Positions 52,431-64,000 of a stretch of DNA of 64,000 bases are shown one piece after another. Every line of letters starts with the position of its first letter. Position 1 is the first letter of the stretch. Below the pieces are notes generated by a model. That model saw only the letters and a program-made list of their open reading frames with translations, was not told where the DNA came from and ran no database searches. The position numbers and the translations under genes were made by a program. The stretch comes from Undaria pinnatifida (Eukaryota > Sar > Phaeophyceae > Laminariales > Alariaceae): assembly GCA_012845835.1 (NCBI GenBank), contig JABAKD010000028.1, positions 186,001 through 250,000 of the forward strand, written 5' to 3'.

Positions 52431-53826
52431 GTTGGCTAGAGAGAGGCCAGCACCCAAGACGGTGTATACTGACAACAAGGAAACCTACATTAAGGCAGAC
52501 ACAACCACAACTTCCCCGTTAATACCGAGCCGGCCGCTACCCGCTCCAATGTGCACCATGAACGAGCGATATGCCAACACAATGAGCGACGGGTAAGCGT
52601 GTCGAAAAACCCGAGTTCGATTATCGGATTGGACACCATGTCACAAACTTTAGCTTTGCACGCATCATTCACAACGTAGAGGAATCCCGCTAGCCTCGCG
52701 CAGTCTGCACGCGACTCGGTTGTGATACCCGCAAGAAGTTTCCCGGTTCGAACTCACAAGCTTCCTTCAATTATGAGCAACATCTCAACATCGTCACGTC
52801 CCAAAGTCAACCAAGTTCACATACAGACGACCAAGACTACCAAGACTACCACCTGGGAGAGCGTCCTTAGCGGCCCGCCTGTGAGTTTGCTTGGCACAGA
52901 TGGGAACAACCAGCTTGCAACGCAGGGCACTCCTTCTATTTCGATTGGGGGTGCTGGAACCGCGGCTATGTCCTTCCATCTGAGAGGAAAGCGACAGGCA
53001 CGGTTAACATTGGAAACGCTTTCTTCGAAGCTGGTTTCATTTGAGTGCGTGTTTTTATCTTGTTCTTGTTTCGTGCGTGTTTTTTTTGTAATTTTTCAAG
53101 AACGTAGATAGGTTTATGACTTCCATGATGCCTGGGTGATAGTAAGTAGATCAAAAGCACGACTTTAAGGAGATGGTCTACGTATTTTACATAGCTCTAC
53201 TAGAGAACGGATCCCTTGCCCTTAGTAATTTCATCAGGACCTTGCGCTTAGGGGGAAGGAGAGGGTACACCTTTCTCCGATTCCGCGTGCGCTGCTTACC
53301 GTGGCTGGTTCTTTCTTTTGAGACATGCAAAGACCGACGGGCATGCCATCTATTGCATGTACTAATGCCTGGTGTGCATGTGTTTTACTTTGTTGTTGTT
53401 GCTACAAGGCTCCGCACGATGGTCGGCATTCGCTGGCACACTACACATGCTCTGAGAAAGAGAGAAGAGGTTGAGCCGTCATTTGAGGAGAGTCTTCGTC
53501 TCTGTCCCATAGGCAAAGTGAGGTATGGGGTATCAGGTCGTATCGGTACAACTTTGGTGTTGGCGATGCTTTAGTTGGGTTTACCGAAAGATAAGACCAA
53601 GGGGAAGCCAACAGAGCAAACACTTTATTTATTTCCAAATGCTAATTTCCTTGCTCAATGAAGGGTCAAACTTCGACCCTTTTAAACATTTCTTTCTTCT
53701 TAAAGTATGCCCTCGAGGGCAACAACAGTAAGAGAGGGTGGTAGCAGACGATGAGAAGGCCTTTCACGAGGCTTGAGGGTAGCTTTGGCTCGACTTCTAG
53801 TGACGAGGAGGACGGTTAACGACCAG

Positions 53827-54112
53827 TGCTACGGTAGGGGGGGTGGATCACCACCTTTTGGCCACTTTTGGGCACTTTTTTTTCAGTGGCTCGGTGTCAC
53901 TCGTGCGAGTGACCCCCCTGTACCTTGCGGTCACGGGCTTTCGTGAGCTGTGTAACATTTTCGATATTAATACGGAAAGGGATGGTTATCTACGCTCCAC
54001 CAAAAAAATCGCCGAACGTGTTTTTGTCAGTGAGGTATTGAGTCACTCGCGCGAGTATGACATGATAGCTCAGACCCGGCGGTGAAAATTGGGGATCCCC
54101 CCCTACCGTAGC
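53827..54112. mobile_element. MITE-4
   Basis: Ends GTGCTACGGTAGGGGGGGTG and GGGGATCCCCCCCTACCGTA/GCC are inverted. The interior has two CTCG.GCGAG palindromes. A fragment of the same family lies at about 12805-12895. Confidence 0.75.
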
Positions 54113-54149
54113 CTTGATCCAAACGCCTCTTTTTTTTTAGGGGGGGGGG

Positions 54150-54830
54150 TGTTATGGAATTGCTGTACGCACGTTGGGGTTTTGCTAGCTAGGTTTTCGA
54201 CCATTCCGTCTTCGATCCTGTCGCTTTCGCATCCGTTCTTTCTTTCCAGCTAGCTCCCGTTTTCGTTTTTCTGTTCCCCTTGTTCCCGTTCCCCGCGTCA
54301 ATCTGCGACAAAGTGTAGCTTTTACGTTCTTGTCGATTCCGCCATTACCGATGGGTTTTTCTGCAGTCCGTTTCCCGTCTTTCGTTTCCCGTTTGTAGTT
54401 TTATGATTTTAGCCTTTTCTTGAGGCTTCGTAGCCTCGCAGGGTGAAGGTATGGGACTGGGTTTTGAATATCCACATATTCGAGTCATGTTCTAGACCGT
54501 GGCGCCGGTGCTTCCCCGAATATTCCATAATTCTGACACGGCTCGTCAGGGTGGGCTAGTGTTATGGTATTGCCCCAGGAGACCGATAAAGTATAGGATC
54601 TAGGATACAGAAATAGTCGTTTGTGGTTTTCTACTTTAGAATTTTCCCTGAGGCTTCGTGGCCTCGTAGGGTAGAGGTGTGGGAATGGGTTTAAAGCCGC
54701 ATCAGCGAGTCATGTTCTAGAGCGTGGAGCCGCTCCGAATCTTACTTATTCCTGCATATACGGCTCAGCATGGTAGGCTAGTGTTATGGTATTTCCCTGG
54801 GAGACTAAAACGAAAACAGGATCTACGATA
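54150..54830 (+). mobile_element. Fragments of LTR elements related to the TRIM at 25070
   Basis: CAGGGTGGGCTAG/TGTTATGGTATTGCCC at about 54548 and GGTAGGCTAG/TGTTATGGTATTTCCC at about 54773 copy the interior-to-LTR junction of the 25070 element. The preceding 100 bases (GAGTCATGTTCTAGA, CCCCGAAT) match its interior, and GAGGCTTCGTAGCCTCGCAGG is repeated. No intact element is seen. Confidence 0.62.
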
Positions 54831-56954
54831 CGGAAGTTGTATAGAAGGGTTTCACATGCGTTTGAAGGCATGGTTTTGGGATACGTACAAGAGCTTCTCG
54901 AATACAATTAAACTCGAACGATCCCAAACCGCAACATACTCTACAACCACCCCAAAATACTCTACAACCACCCCAAAATTGTTATTATTACATTAAACCC
55001 GAACGATCCCAAACCGCAACACAGGGGGTTATAAATCCTGCGAGGGGGGCTCTTTGGTTGAAGTTGATCCTTAATCCTGCAAGCAGCAAGCCAGTTTTCA
55101 TTGATTGCCTCACACACCCCACCCGCCCCACACAACGATATCACCTCCCCCTCCAAACAAACGCCCTACATCAATCATCACCACCCAGCCCTGTAGGGCA
55201 CGGACACGAGGTAGACGCGGCTGCGCCACCATAGCGAGGCCGGGAGAGCCTTCTCTCGGCTGTGCTGTGGTGGGCTACTACTACAGCTAGCTGCTGCTGC
55301 TGCTCTGTCTTCTTCGCGTTTGTCGCCATACACATCCGTGCTCTTGTCTTTGGTTGTGTGTGTCGCCACACGCCCGCCCTTGTTTCACTCATCACGTATG
55401 TGTCTCGCGTTTTCCGTTACAATCGTGCGCAGCCGCGTCCTAGCGGCAGATGGCAACTACGTGTGAAAGGCTGCCGGACAGCAGCACGGGTGAAGTTCTG
55501 TGAGGGTGTCTGTGAGGGTGCGCGCACGTGCGTGCGCACACGGTGGCACTACTCCAAAATGCATCTCGAGGACTGCTGCCGTCTGTCCCCCAGTTTTTAG
55601 CACACAACACCCCGATCTACGAAGAAGGCGCATTGATTTCTGCTGTCACAGAGGTTATGCGAGAATGTTGCCGAAAATTTCCGCCAAGAATTTTCCCAGA
55701 AATTCATGATGGGCATATTTTTATAGTGATGGAAAAAAAAAGGTTTCAAATAATATCGCAGGCATTGTTCCTATCGGACCTGGAAGGCGTTATACACTCT
55801 CGATTTACTCTACAACCATATTATTAATATCGACAATTGAGTGACCAATGTGGAACCTGCCTAGTAGAGAGACCCGCAAGAGGGCGGCCTGTGTCTGTAA
55901 AAAGTCCCTTACATCTTATAATAATGAAGCTACGAACCGACATCAGGTTGCAGGACGAAAAGCGAGACTTTTCGGTCGGGTGTATCATTGGAAGGCAGAA
56001 ACCGGTAAACTCGGCTCAGCCAATAGGCGCAGGTCCAGCGATTGTGTTTCGTATACCTGGTATAACGTTATGTGGAGGAGGAACCACCTCTTCCCACTCG
56101 GATTATTCAGCTACTCCCTGTCGCAAGAGCGGCCAGGAAGATTAAGTAACATGGAAGAACAAACAAGAACTCCGCACCGCTGACAGTGTCGCCCCTGGCG
56201 CGCCTTACTTCTAGCACCTTGACTGGAACAGCACGAAAGAACCGTTCATTGGCGATGCATTGAAACCAATTGCCGTTTTTTGGCGCTGCATGACAGTGAT
56301 TTACGTCTTGTTGGCGCTGTAATTCAGTAAATCGCCGTTTATTGGAGCTGCATTACAGCAGATTATCGTTTATTGACACTGTTTGAAACAAAGCAAAAAG
56401 TAGTGTACCGTTCATGGGCACCACACATTAGACTACAGCCAAAAGTCTTTTTTTTTAAATGCAGCATAATCAGTTGTCATCACAAAAGGTAAAATACGAC
56501 AGCCGCGAATATTAAACACACGTCGAGCCAAAAACGCGCCAATTAGATTCAACGCCGCAAATTATCGGACGCAACCAGGGGGGGCTGCAAACGACGCTCC
56601 AACAACGATCGCCTGTTGGACGCCACACGAATACTTGTTGGGGTTCAGCCGTTATGCATTATCTTCTTTGAGGGATTATTTAATCCCCTCGACAAAAACA
56701 CGCCTGAAAAGTCACAAAACGTAATCCACAAAGCAAAAAAACAAACCTTAAAACCAACACCCGGTAAACCCTTGGAGCTCGCTGCCCGTCATGCACTGCA
56801 GGTAGAACCACCACAGCAGTAGTAGTCTTCTAGACTATGTGATTCCACTACACAAAAAACAAAAAAAAAACGTTGAAAACTGTCAAAAGTATGCCGGGGA
56901 AGATGGAAAGGAACGTAGGATGTCAGTGCTAGCTGCTACATATAGTAAGGAAGC

Positions 56955-58195
56955 AGCACCGCCTCTACTTATTATCATGACCTTCTCGTTGATCGCGGGG
57001 AGCTAGAGAGCGGCTTGAGAAAGAAATACGAGAGGAGGCGTTCCGTTACAAAACTGCAGGAGCCCCACCGCCTAACAAGCTCTCCCTGGACATTCTCTCT
57101 GATGAACGCCGACTGAACTTTCATTGGAACTGTCCTACGATGCCCTCCGATCGTTCTTTGGGCACAACAAGGACTCTTCTCGTCCATATATGGGCTATCT
57201 TCCCTAGAAGCAATCAGACACAGGGGATAATCTTCTGTTACGATATGACTCGATTTTACGGAATATCCTCCTTTCACAGAATAATGCATTCTCGAGATTG
57301 TTCCTGTGGCCGTGAGACCACACGCCTACGGACTACTTTACCGAATCTATACTCTGTAAATACCGACGCTCCATTAGCCCACCCTGAAAAGTTGAATATG
57401 CAGACCACAAGACGGTCGAAGGATGATGACGAAGTTCACCCCATAAGACCGGAAGAAAGGGGTTGAAGATGCGGCTATTCGAAACCAAGAAATGAACCTC
57501 TAGATTCCCCCACACCTCGTAATAACGAGGCCTAAGCGCCACGGATAGGGCCATTCACTAGTAATAACCGCTGAAAGAGAGACCAAGACGACGGTAGAAG
57601 AAGACAGGAACCAAATTGAAGTCAAAAGGAGAGAGTAGCCTAAGCGAAAGCGAAAGAACACAGCCGAAGAGAGGCGAGTAGATCGGCAAAACACGACCAG
57701 CGCAGAACGGACAAGACCGTGGGGCCATACCGCTAACGTGCGAATATGCTGCCCACGGAAAGGAATGCAGGGTGTCTGCGCCAGCCAGTTAGGAAGCAGC
57801 ACCGATTCTTCTTGCTAAGATTTTTGTTGACAGCGGGGAGCTAGAAGGCAGCTCGAGAAAGGAGTGCGAGAGGACGGGTTCCGCTACATAGCTGAAGGAG
57901 CTCCACCCTCTTACAAGCTCTCTCTCAACCTTTCTCTGACGAAAGCCTACATAAATCTCTTGTGTCCACCGATCGAATTTCCGGTACAACAAGGATTCCG
58001 TCTATGGGTCATCTTCCCTTAGGAGTATTCTGAAACAGGGAACGTTCTTGTGTACAAGATGACTCGATTCTGCAGGTCCTAGGAGGCTATCTTCCTTTCA
58101 CGGAATAATGAGATCATTCCTGCGGTCGTGAGACCACAAGCCTACGGACCTATCTCACCGATGTCTTCAGCCGGTAAATGCTGACGTTTAAAAAC
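56955..58195. repeat. Diverged 400-bp direct repeat
   Basis: AGGAAGCAGCACCG, GCGGGGAGCTAGA, CTTTCACRGAATAATG, CGTGAGACCACA.GCCTACGGAC and GTAAATRCTGACG recur in order from 56950 and from 57790. Similarity is about 65-70% by eye. On the minus strand both encode a similar short peptide (ELVRRWGSCSFV versus ELVRGWSSFSYV), which could be residual coding similarity or just shared ancestry. Confidence 0.65.
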
Positions 58196-59329
58196 TCACA
58201 AAACACACAAATCGAAATAATAAAAAAAAATACACGCATGCCAGGTATAAACAGCGCTTGCGATTGCCGGCAGGTACCCGTCCATCTCTCGAAGCAAGGA
58301 GCCAACCTCGGCATGTAGGCCACACGTAATCGAAAAACAGAAGTTTACCCCGGCGCAAGTCCCCGTCAAAACCACGAGGGACAAGGTACTCGTAGTTTAG
58401 AGCTACAGGTTGACCGTCATCGTGGCAACAGTCCCGTTGATCCTCGTACAAAACCAAGAGGGGCTACCGACCTATCTCTTGCCCTTGCAACATCACAAAA
58501 CATGCAAACCACAACAATATTAAGAAAGCCATTCGAACAAGGTAAGTAAGCGCTGGCGGCGAATTGGCGGTACCCGTCCGTCTCTCAACGGAAGGAGTCA
58601 GCCTCCGTATGCAGCAAAGCACGAGCTCGTAATAACAGCAGCAGCAAAAAGGTGTTGCTCCCTCCCCCCCCCCCAGGCGAAAGTCCTCGACAAATAACGT
58701 CAGGTACCAGGGACTCGTACAATAGTATATATATAGGTTGATCGTCCTTTTGGAATCGTCCTGTTGATCCTGGTGTTATCAACCAAGGGAGTCAACGACC
58801 TGTATCCTTCATGAGGTGATGCACACGCCCCGTAACACGCGCGACCGAAACATCACACGCAGCTTGCGAGGCCGAGTTTTGACGAAAATCTCGGTCTCCC
58901 AGCTGATGTGCCTTCTAAAGGCACGTTTTGTTTCATGCTGAGATCCATTGGTTCGGCCACCGCACGCGTAAAAGTACTTGAGGTATGTGTGTACCCAAGC
59001 TATTATTGTATAATATGTGCAAGAAAACTACTATCGTACATGCAAAACTAACAGATACAGTATGTGTGTCATCTATCGATATTCTGTCAACGTCGATAAA
59101 TTCTAGCTGGACGACAGTCATGCCCGTTGACCCATAGATAGCCAAAGCGCGACGATGCGGAAATTCTCCCACACCGTGCAACTCAGCGCGCACCAACAAC
59201 GACAAGATGGACATAGCTATACAGAACCGATGAGCAGGGAGAGCTGGCTACTGGTGGTGGTAGTGGTGGTGGTGGTAGTGCTGCTGCTGCTGCTGCTTCT
59301 GCTGCTGAATTTTCTGCTACTGCTACTGC

Positions 59330-59960
59330 TGCTGCTGTCGCCGCTGTCAAAGAGCTGCCCGAGTCACTCAGTCGCGAGCTCGTGTGGCCCCAACGCCCAA
59401 CAAGGAGACGGCCATGCATTTTAAGGCGCGAACGATGGGGCTCGCTGGCTGCTGCTGCTGGTGCTGCTACTAGCGCGGCTGCCATTAAGCCGCCCGAGCC
59501 GCTCAGTCGAGAGCCCCTGCGCCGGTGCCCGTTAGGTACTGTAGCCACCGCCGCAGCCGCCGCCGCCACCGTCGTACGGTAATGGTCACTGTTTGGCCGC
59601 CCGACGTTGCGGCGCTCTGGTTCCTGCCACAGGTTCTGCTGTCGTCAAGCCGCCCGGGCCACTCAGGTGAGAGTTCCTACGTCGATGACTATTTGGCGGT
59701 GCCGCCAATGCCTCCACTAGTCGGCGGTACCGAAAGGGGCGCCGTAGCCTCCGCCACCGCCGTCGCACGGCAACGGTCACTGCTTGGGCGCCCGACGTCG
59801 AGGCGCGCTGGTCCCCGCAACTGGTGCTGCTGTCGTCAAGCCGCCCGAGCCACCCAGTTGAGAGTTCCTACGCCGGTGCCGATTGGGCGGTGCCGCCGAC
59901 GCTTCCACCTTTCGGCGGTAGCCGTCGCCGTTCGACCGCCGTCCGACGTCACCGAGAACC
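59330..59960 (-). repeat. Tandem array containing the kinase C-terminal coding end
   Basis: The block encoding HRRRNSQLGGSGGLTTAAP and the stop is repeated downstream of the gene: anchors like GCCGCCCGAGCCACTCAG (plus strand) lie near 59840, 59650, 59483 and 59347. The copy ending with TGA at 59588-59586 would encode HRRRNSHLSGPGGLTTAEP but is out of frame with the real gene because the 191-bp period is not a multiple of three. Copies become more diverged away from the gene. Confidence 0.8.
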
Positions 59961-62900
59961 TTGTCGCTACCGGCGCTGCTGAGGGTGTAGCTGGAAAGAC
60001 TGACCGTGCTCTGAGACACCGTCGACGAGGTCAGCTCTCTCGTCGTCGGTGGGAGTTTTTCCACGCCCCCCACACCTACGGCCCCCGTCTCCGCCGCCAT
60101 CACCGCTGTCGCCGCAGCCTCCTCTTCCGTACTCTCGAGCAACGGCGGTGCCGCCATTCCGTCGACGCCGCTGCCGTCTAGCTCCGAACTGCTGCGCGTC
60201 ATATCACCGCGGGCGTCCGGTCTCGTCCCGCCCCCCCCGCGGTTAGCTTCAGCACTGAGGCTGGACCCTGCTTCTTCGTCCTGGCTAGCGGTAGCGTTCA
60301 AACTCGAGAGAATATTCTTAAACGCGGGTCGGCTGGAGGGGGCTTGGGCCCAGCACGCCCTCGTCAGGGAGGCGAGGTCCGCGGGGGCCTCGGCCGGGAC
60401 CGGGGGGCGCTCCCCGCCGATAACGGCCAGCACCAGCATGTCCACCCCCGCGACATCGCTCCAGGGGATTCTTCTGGTGAGACACTCCCACACGACCATG
60501 CCGAAGCTGTACACGTCGGTTTTGAAGCTGGGACCTTGTCTATTTAGCACCTGGGAGAGGGGAAAACACGACGGTAGAGGTGACGGCGGGGGTAGCGGGG
60601 GGGGGTGTACTCAATTTGTGCATGGCCGTAATCGTATGACCATAGACCCTCGCATCCCTACTACGTCGGGACGGGGGCACGTCGGGTTTTCACCAACCTG
60701 GCAGACATTGCACCAAGCGCGAAGCGCCGTTAGGTGTTCGGCGAATCGCATGAATTGTGAACTGCATCCTTACAAGAACCGCTCGTAAGACGGACTTCGG
60801 CACGTTGTGCCTACTTTCTTGCTTATGGATGACAGCGCAAATGAGTTACTTTGTTTTCTGGTGCGGCCACTCCAGAGACAAGAATGGGTCTGGGTGGGGG
60901 GAGGAGAGAGTTGCAGCACGTTTGGAAATACGCCCGGGAGGGGGTAGGTTTGTCTACACGGCGTTTGGGGTAGGGTTGGGGACGTATGCGCCTCTAAGTA
61001 GACACATACCGGGTATATAGGTTGCATGAAGGGATGAAAACAGATACGGGTGCTACATATGAGCTATATGTGACATTCCCCTAACCTATCGGTTTGCTCT
61101 ACTATACTAGCCACCGAGGGTGGTCATTCGCTGCTTGCTCTTGAAGAACGATGAGTGTAAGGTAGGCAGTAAAAATTATTGTTGCACCGCAAAAAAACTG
61201 TGCTACGATGATAGAGGTTGGTTGCACGGTTCGACCAACATGTATTTGTCTGGCGAACGAGGGTCCTCAACCGAGACATATTCTACGGCAAAGGTTCCCC
61301 CAATTGTGTTCTGAGGCTCCTAACCCCTTGTGTTGAAGAGCTCTCTCTCTACGACACCGCCCTCGCCCAAAAAAACAGCTGATTTTGAGGGGGGAAGGGG
61401 AGGTACTGAAATCCCCAAAAACCGATAAAACATACCCATCACGTTCTATGGCGTATACTTAGTAGGTATACAAACAAATAATACTGCAAAGACAAGACTG
61501 ACATTCCGACGATTGTATTAATCTATTAATAATAGCTTGAGGAGCACCCATCATTAAGAGAGAAGGAAAAAAAAATAGCGCAGACAGTATGCTACCTATG
61601 CTCTCTATCGTACCACGCGTCCTGAGGAAACTATCAATACATACATACAGTACCCAATATCCATGGAATCCTGTTCTTGTGCTTCACAATAACTTTCTCG
61701 CCACGTAACTAAAAGGACGCGTGCTACGTAGAGAGGTAAGTAAAGTAGCACTTTTCGCTGAAAAAAACACGTTTTCTGAAAGGGCGGGGCTCCAAAACCC
61801 CTTCAGAACCCCCAAAATACCTCCCTGTACCAATTTCAAGTAATTTTCCCCCTAAAACGGCTTTCCAGCTGCATAGGCGTTACCCCCTAAATCTTGAATC
61901 GTCGGAATTTCCATGCCCCTTTTTTTTATATTTTTTGCGACGTGTTTTGGACAGGGGATTGATTTTTCATCGGGGGGAGAACTTTTTTTTAATTTTTTCA
62001 CCCCCCCAGATCAGCAGATAGATAGATGGTGGCCGCAGGCGGCGAAACAGGACGGGGAAAGGGATACCGCAAGCAAAACAGTTTCTATGCAGTATGTAGA
62101 AGAAGCGTAACGAGCGCCCAAATGTTGGAGGTGTCTCCATTACTAGGAGCAGGAACGGTGCTCCGTCCCAAAAGGGGTGCGTGGTCAATGGTCGAATGAC
62201 TAAGGCAATCAACAAATGAGTACCCCCCCCCGCCCCCCCCCCCGCCTCCTATCCTTACCCCCCCCAGATCAATTTCGTTTGGGTGAGAAAAATAAAAAGA
62301 TCTCCTCGAGTGAGGAAAGAGCCTCAGAAAGAAAAAGAGAAAAAAAATGCGCGTTCTTCTACGGTACCGTAGCGTTGGGTGCAATCAACTACCGCTCTCT
62401 GTCCTGAAAGATAAGAACCTTTTTGCACGTAGCTGTTAGAATGACGAGATAGTAGAAAGTGACGCGTGCTACGACAGAGGTATATCGCTGTTTGGCGAAA
62501 ATGGTTTCTGCACTCCGGAGCTCCCTTAACCCAAAATGGTTGGAAAACAGACCTTTCTTTTTTCTTTCTCTCGTGATTTTCATGGGATATACCTAGGCCA
62601 TGGGATTTTTTTTCATCCGGTAGCAGCTTGATTTTTTCTCCGAATCGGTTTTTGGGGGAGGTCTTTAGCTCCCAAATTGAGGGGTAGTATTAAGAAAAAA
62701 AGGGGTGCACCCCCATCGTAGCACGCGTCTTTTTTTTCGGTATATTTTCTCGGTATACCGAGTAACGCGTGTGCTCGCGGTACTGCTGCGGTTTCAGATA
62801 CTGGTCTGCGGGTATTTTGGGGTTTCCCGATTATGGGCGGAAGCGTTATTGATATGTGTTTTTGAGTCTCCTTGAGGTGGGTGGGCGGGACGGAGGCAGT

Positions 62901-64000
62901 CGCTGATGATAACACGGTACAACCCGGGTGTGTGATACAACGATAGCGCCCGTATACATGGGCGAGGGGAGCAGCCTGTGACAACAAGGTACGGCTCACT
63001 CGTGTGTGTACGAAGTGCGCGACATACTGGTACTGCTTCTTATATGCTCTGTGTGCGCGAGGGTCTATGACAGAGCGGTACGATTTGCGCATGTGTATTT
63101 TGGTGGTGGTACAACGATTTATTCTGCTTCAGCTTGCGCCGCCGGAGTAGTAACGGGGACCGCCGATAGGGACAGCTCACGCTATCATCGCTATGGTGGG
63201 AACCGAAGGACACGCCAGCTAGCGCTGGATTGCGAAGGCAATTGAGTTAAATCGACACACGACGGGTATAAAAATACGTGGAAGTGTGGTGAGCTTAAGT
63301 TTTTTTTTTTTTCTTCCTCATCCGCCGGAGGATAAAAAAAATCAATAAATAAATAAACTGCCTCCTCTCCACAGCATAGGGTCAAGCCGCGCAACTACAC
63401 AGGTCACGCCATCTACATCAGTATATATCAACCCGGTCGCTCCGGTGGCGTATCAGGTTATCCTCGAGCCTGGTATAGGTCAGTTTCGTGAGTTCAAATC
63501 CCCCCGTGTGCATACTCGTAAAGTTCGTGGGGACTTTTTCTTGGGGACAAATTGACTCGCGGAAAGCGCGAGAGCGTGAGTTCGCAACACTCGATGAAAA
63601 ATCGACGAGCAGTGAGATTGCTGAACCCTATGCGCGATAAACACTGAAGGCAAGAACCGGGGGGGAGAAGGGACGACACCTGTGACCACGGCTTATCCGG
63701 AAGCCGGAAAAGTAGATGTGTGTGAATATATATATACATATCTCAACACGATAAATCGTTTCTATGCTCATTGCTCTCAAAAAGGTATTCTTTGTTGTGT
63801 GGGGAAAGAGAGCTCAGGACTCACGTGAGGACGCCGAAAACTATTTTAGGCGTACGAGCATGCGTCGATGGACGAGAGAAGGGCAAGATAACGAAAAAAA
63901 ACGCACTGTCTCACCTCGGGGGCAGCCCAAGGCAGGCTCATGCCGACTGTTTCTCGCGGCTTGGTCGTGTAGGTGGCCAGACGCGTCGTGTGTTGCGTCC
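59777..64000 (-). CDS. TKL-type protein kinase, C-terminal lobe and tail (5' part outside window)
   Basis: Two exons on the minus strand: 64000-63915 (open at the window edge) and 60550-59777 (stop TGA at 59779-59777), joined in phase 0 across a 3.4-kb intron (donor GAG/GTGAGA, acceptor CTCTCCCAG). Together they give 285 residues. The first exon ends with the activation segment, GMSLPWAAPE; the second continues VLNRQGPSFKTDVYSFGMVV, the conserved subdomain IX Asp being in DVYSFG. LTRACWAQAPSSRPAFKNIL then follows, the CW-x6-RP-x-F pattern of tyrosine-kinase-like kinases. The glycine loop, lysine, HRD and DFG motifs lie beyond 64000. After about residue 90 of the last exon comes a low-complexity Ser/Gly/Ala tail ending in HRRRNSQLGGSGG and APRRRAPKQ. 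The coding end and stop are part of a four-copy tandem array (59330-59960). Confidence 0.82.
61197..61915. mobile_element. Two MITE-1 copies or fragments in tandem
   Basis: The first runs from CTGTGCTACGATGATAGAGG (about 61197) to CTCTATCGTACCACGCGTC (61621). The second starts GACGCGTGCTACGTAGAGAG at 61716 and fades near 61915 after AATCGTCGGAATTTCCATG. Between them is unremarkable AT-rich sequence. Confidence 0.6.
62461..62729. mobile_element. MITE-1, 269 bp
   Basis: Intact inverted ends GACGCGTGCTACGACAGAGG and CCCATCGTAGCACGCGTC. The interior matches the 6373 copy (GGAGCTCCCTTAACCCAAAA, CCATGGGATTTTTTTTCATC). Confidence 0.85.
63152..63345 (+). repeat. SINE-like poly(A) family (SINE-C)
   Basis: Sense copy in the kinase intron region with GATAGGGACAGCTCACGCTA, GCCAGCTAGCGCTGGATTGC and CCGCCGGAGGATAAAAAAA. 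Closest by eye to the 2413 copy. Confidence 0.8.
63430..63665 (+). repeat. tRNA-derived SINE (SINE-B)
   Basis: Box A TGGCGTATCAGG at 63446-63457 and box B AGTTCAAATCC at 63491-63501, 33 bases apart, then the SINE-B body with GGGGACTTTTTCTTGGGGAC and AAAAATCGACGAG. The head is a different tRNA type from SINE-A. Confidence 0.72.

Larger units (their letters stand above)
47826..59329. other. Intergenic region between golgin and kinase (11.5 kb)
   Basis: No gene was recognised. It holds a MITE-3 and a MITE-4, LTR fragments, an inverted repeat (48700-48760 with 49165-49260), a duplicated 240-bp block (51180-51410 and 52640-52880), a two-copy tandem repeat at 52220-52430, a 400-bp block in two diverged copies (56955-57370 and 57785-58195), and a segment at 50400-50540 shared with 15740-15920. 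Confidence 0.6.
60551..63914 (-). other. Last intron of the kinase gene (3.4 kb)
   Basis: Contains at least three MITE-1 copies, one SINE-C and one SINE-B, together roughly half of its length. Between 60600 and 61190 I see only low-complexity G-rich sequence and no exon. Confidence 0.65.

Overview
The window looks like a gene-sparse, repeat-rich nuclear segment of a eukaryote. A stramenopile is most likely, and a brown alga fits best. The grounds are GT-AG introns up to 8 kb, short exons mostly joined in phase 0, very abundant simple repeats and small non-autonomous transposons, and the protein types. The species cannot be fixed from sequence alone.

Five genes can be supported; everything else is intron or intergenic repeat. 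(1) 833-3124 (+): the last two exons of a mitochondrial-carrier (SLC25-type) gene whose 5' part lies left of the window. (2) 11142-19637 (-) and (3) 23031-30313 (-): two head-to-tail paralogues of the histone-fold CCAAT-binding subunit NF-YB/HAP3. Each has a 138-nt first exon and a second exon, split at the same codon by introns of about 8.0 and 6.8 kb. (4) 30586-47825 (+): a nine-exon coiled-coil golgin with a GRIP domain, divergently arranged with the second NF-YB gene across only 272 bp. (5) 59777-64000 (-): the last two exons of a tyrosine-kinase-like (TKL) protein kinase whose catalytic N-terminal part lies right of the window.

The intervening DNA holds several repeat families, recognised from repeated copies, terminal inverted repeats and target duplications. 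They are: two tRNA-derived SINE families, a poly(A)-tailed SINE-like family (7 copies), four or more MITE families, a nested pair of hAT-type elements with 8-bp target duplications, a PIF/Harbinger-type element flanked by TTA, a TRIM-like mini LTR element (998 bp with 269-bp LTRs), and a 2.6-kb element with about 370-bp inverted ends and long G/C runs. The golgin introns also carry large microsatellites.

The most unusual signal is that local, degenerate copies of exon ends together with the adjoining splice site recur in or beside at least four of the five genes. The carrier penultimate exon, golgin exons 5, 6 and 7 and, more weakly, NF-YB exon 2 show it; the kinase has a related tandem duplication of its terminal coding end. 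Several decoy copies keep a usable-looking donor or acceptor. A second unexplained signal is the 8-mer TACCAGGT, found 13 times where about 2 are expected by chance.
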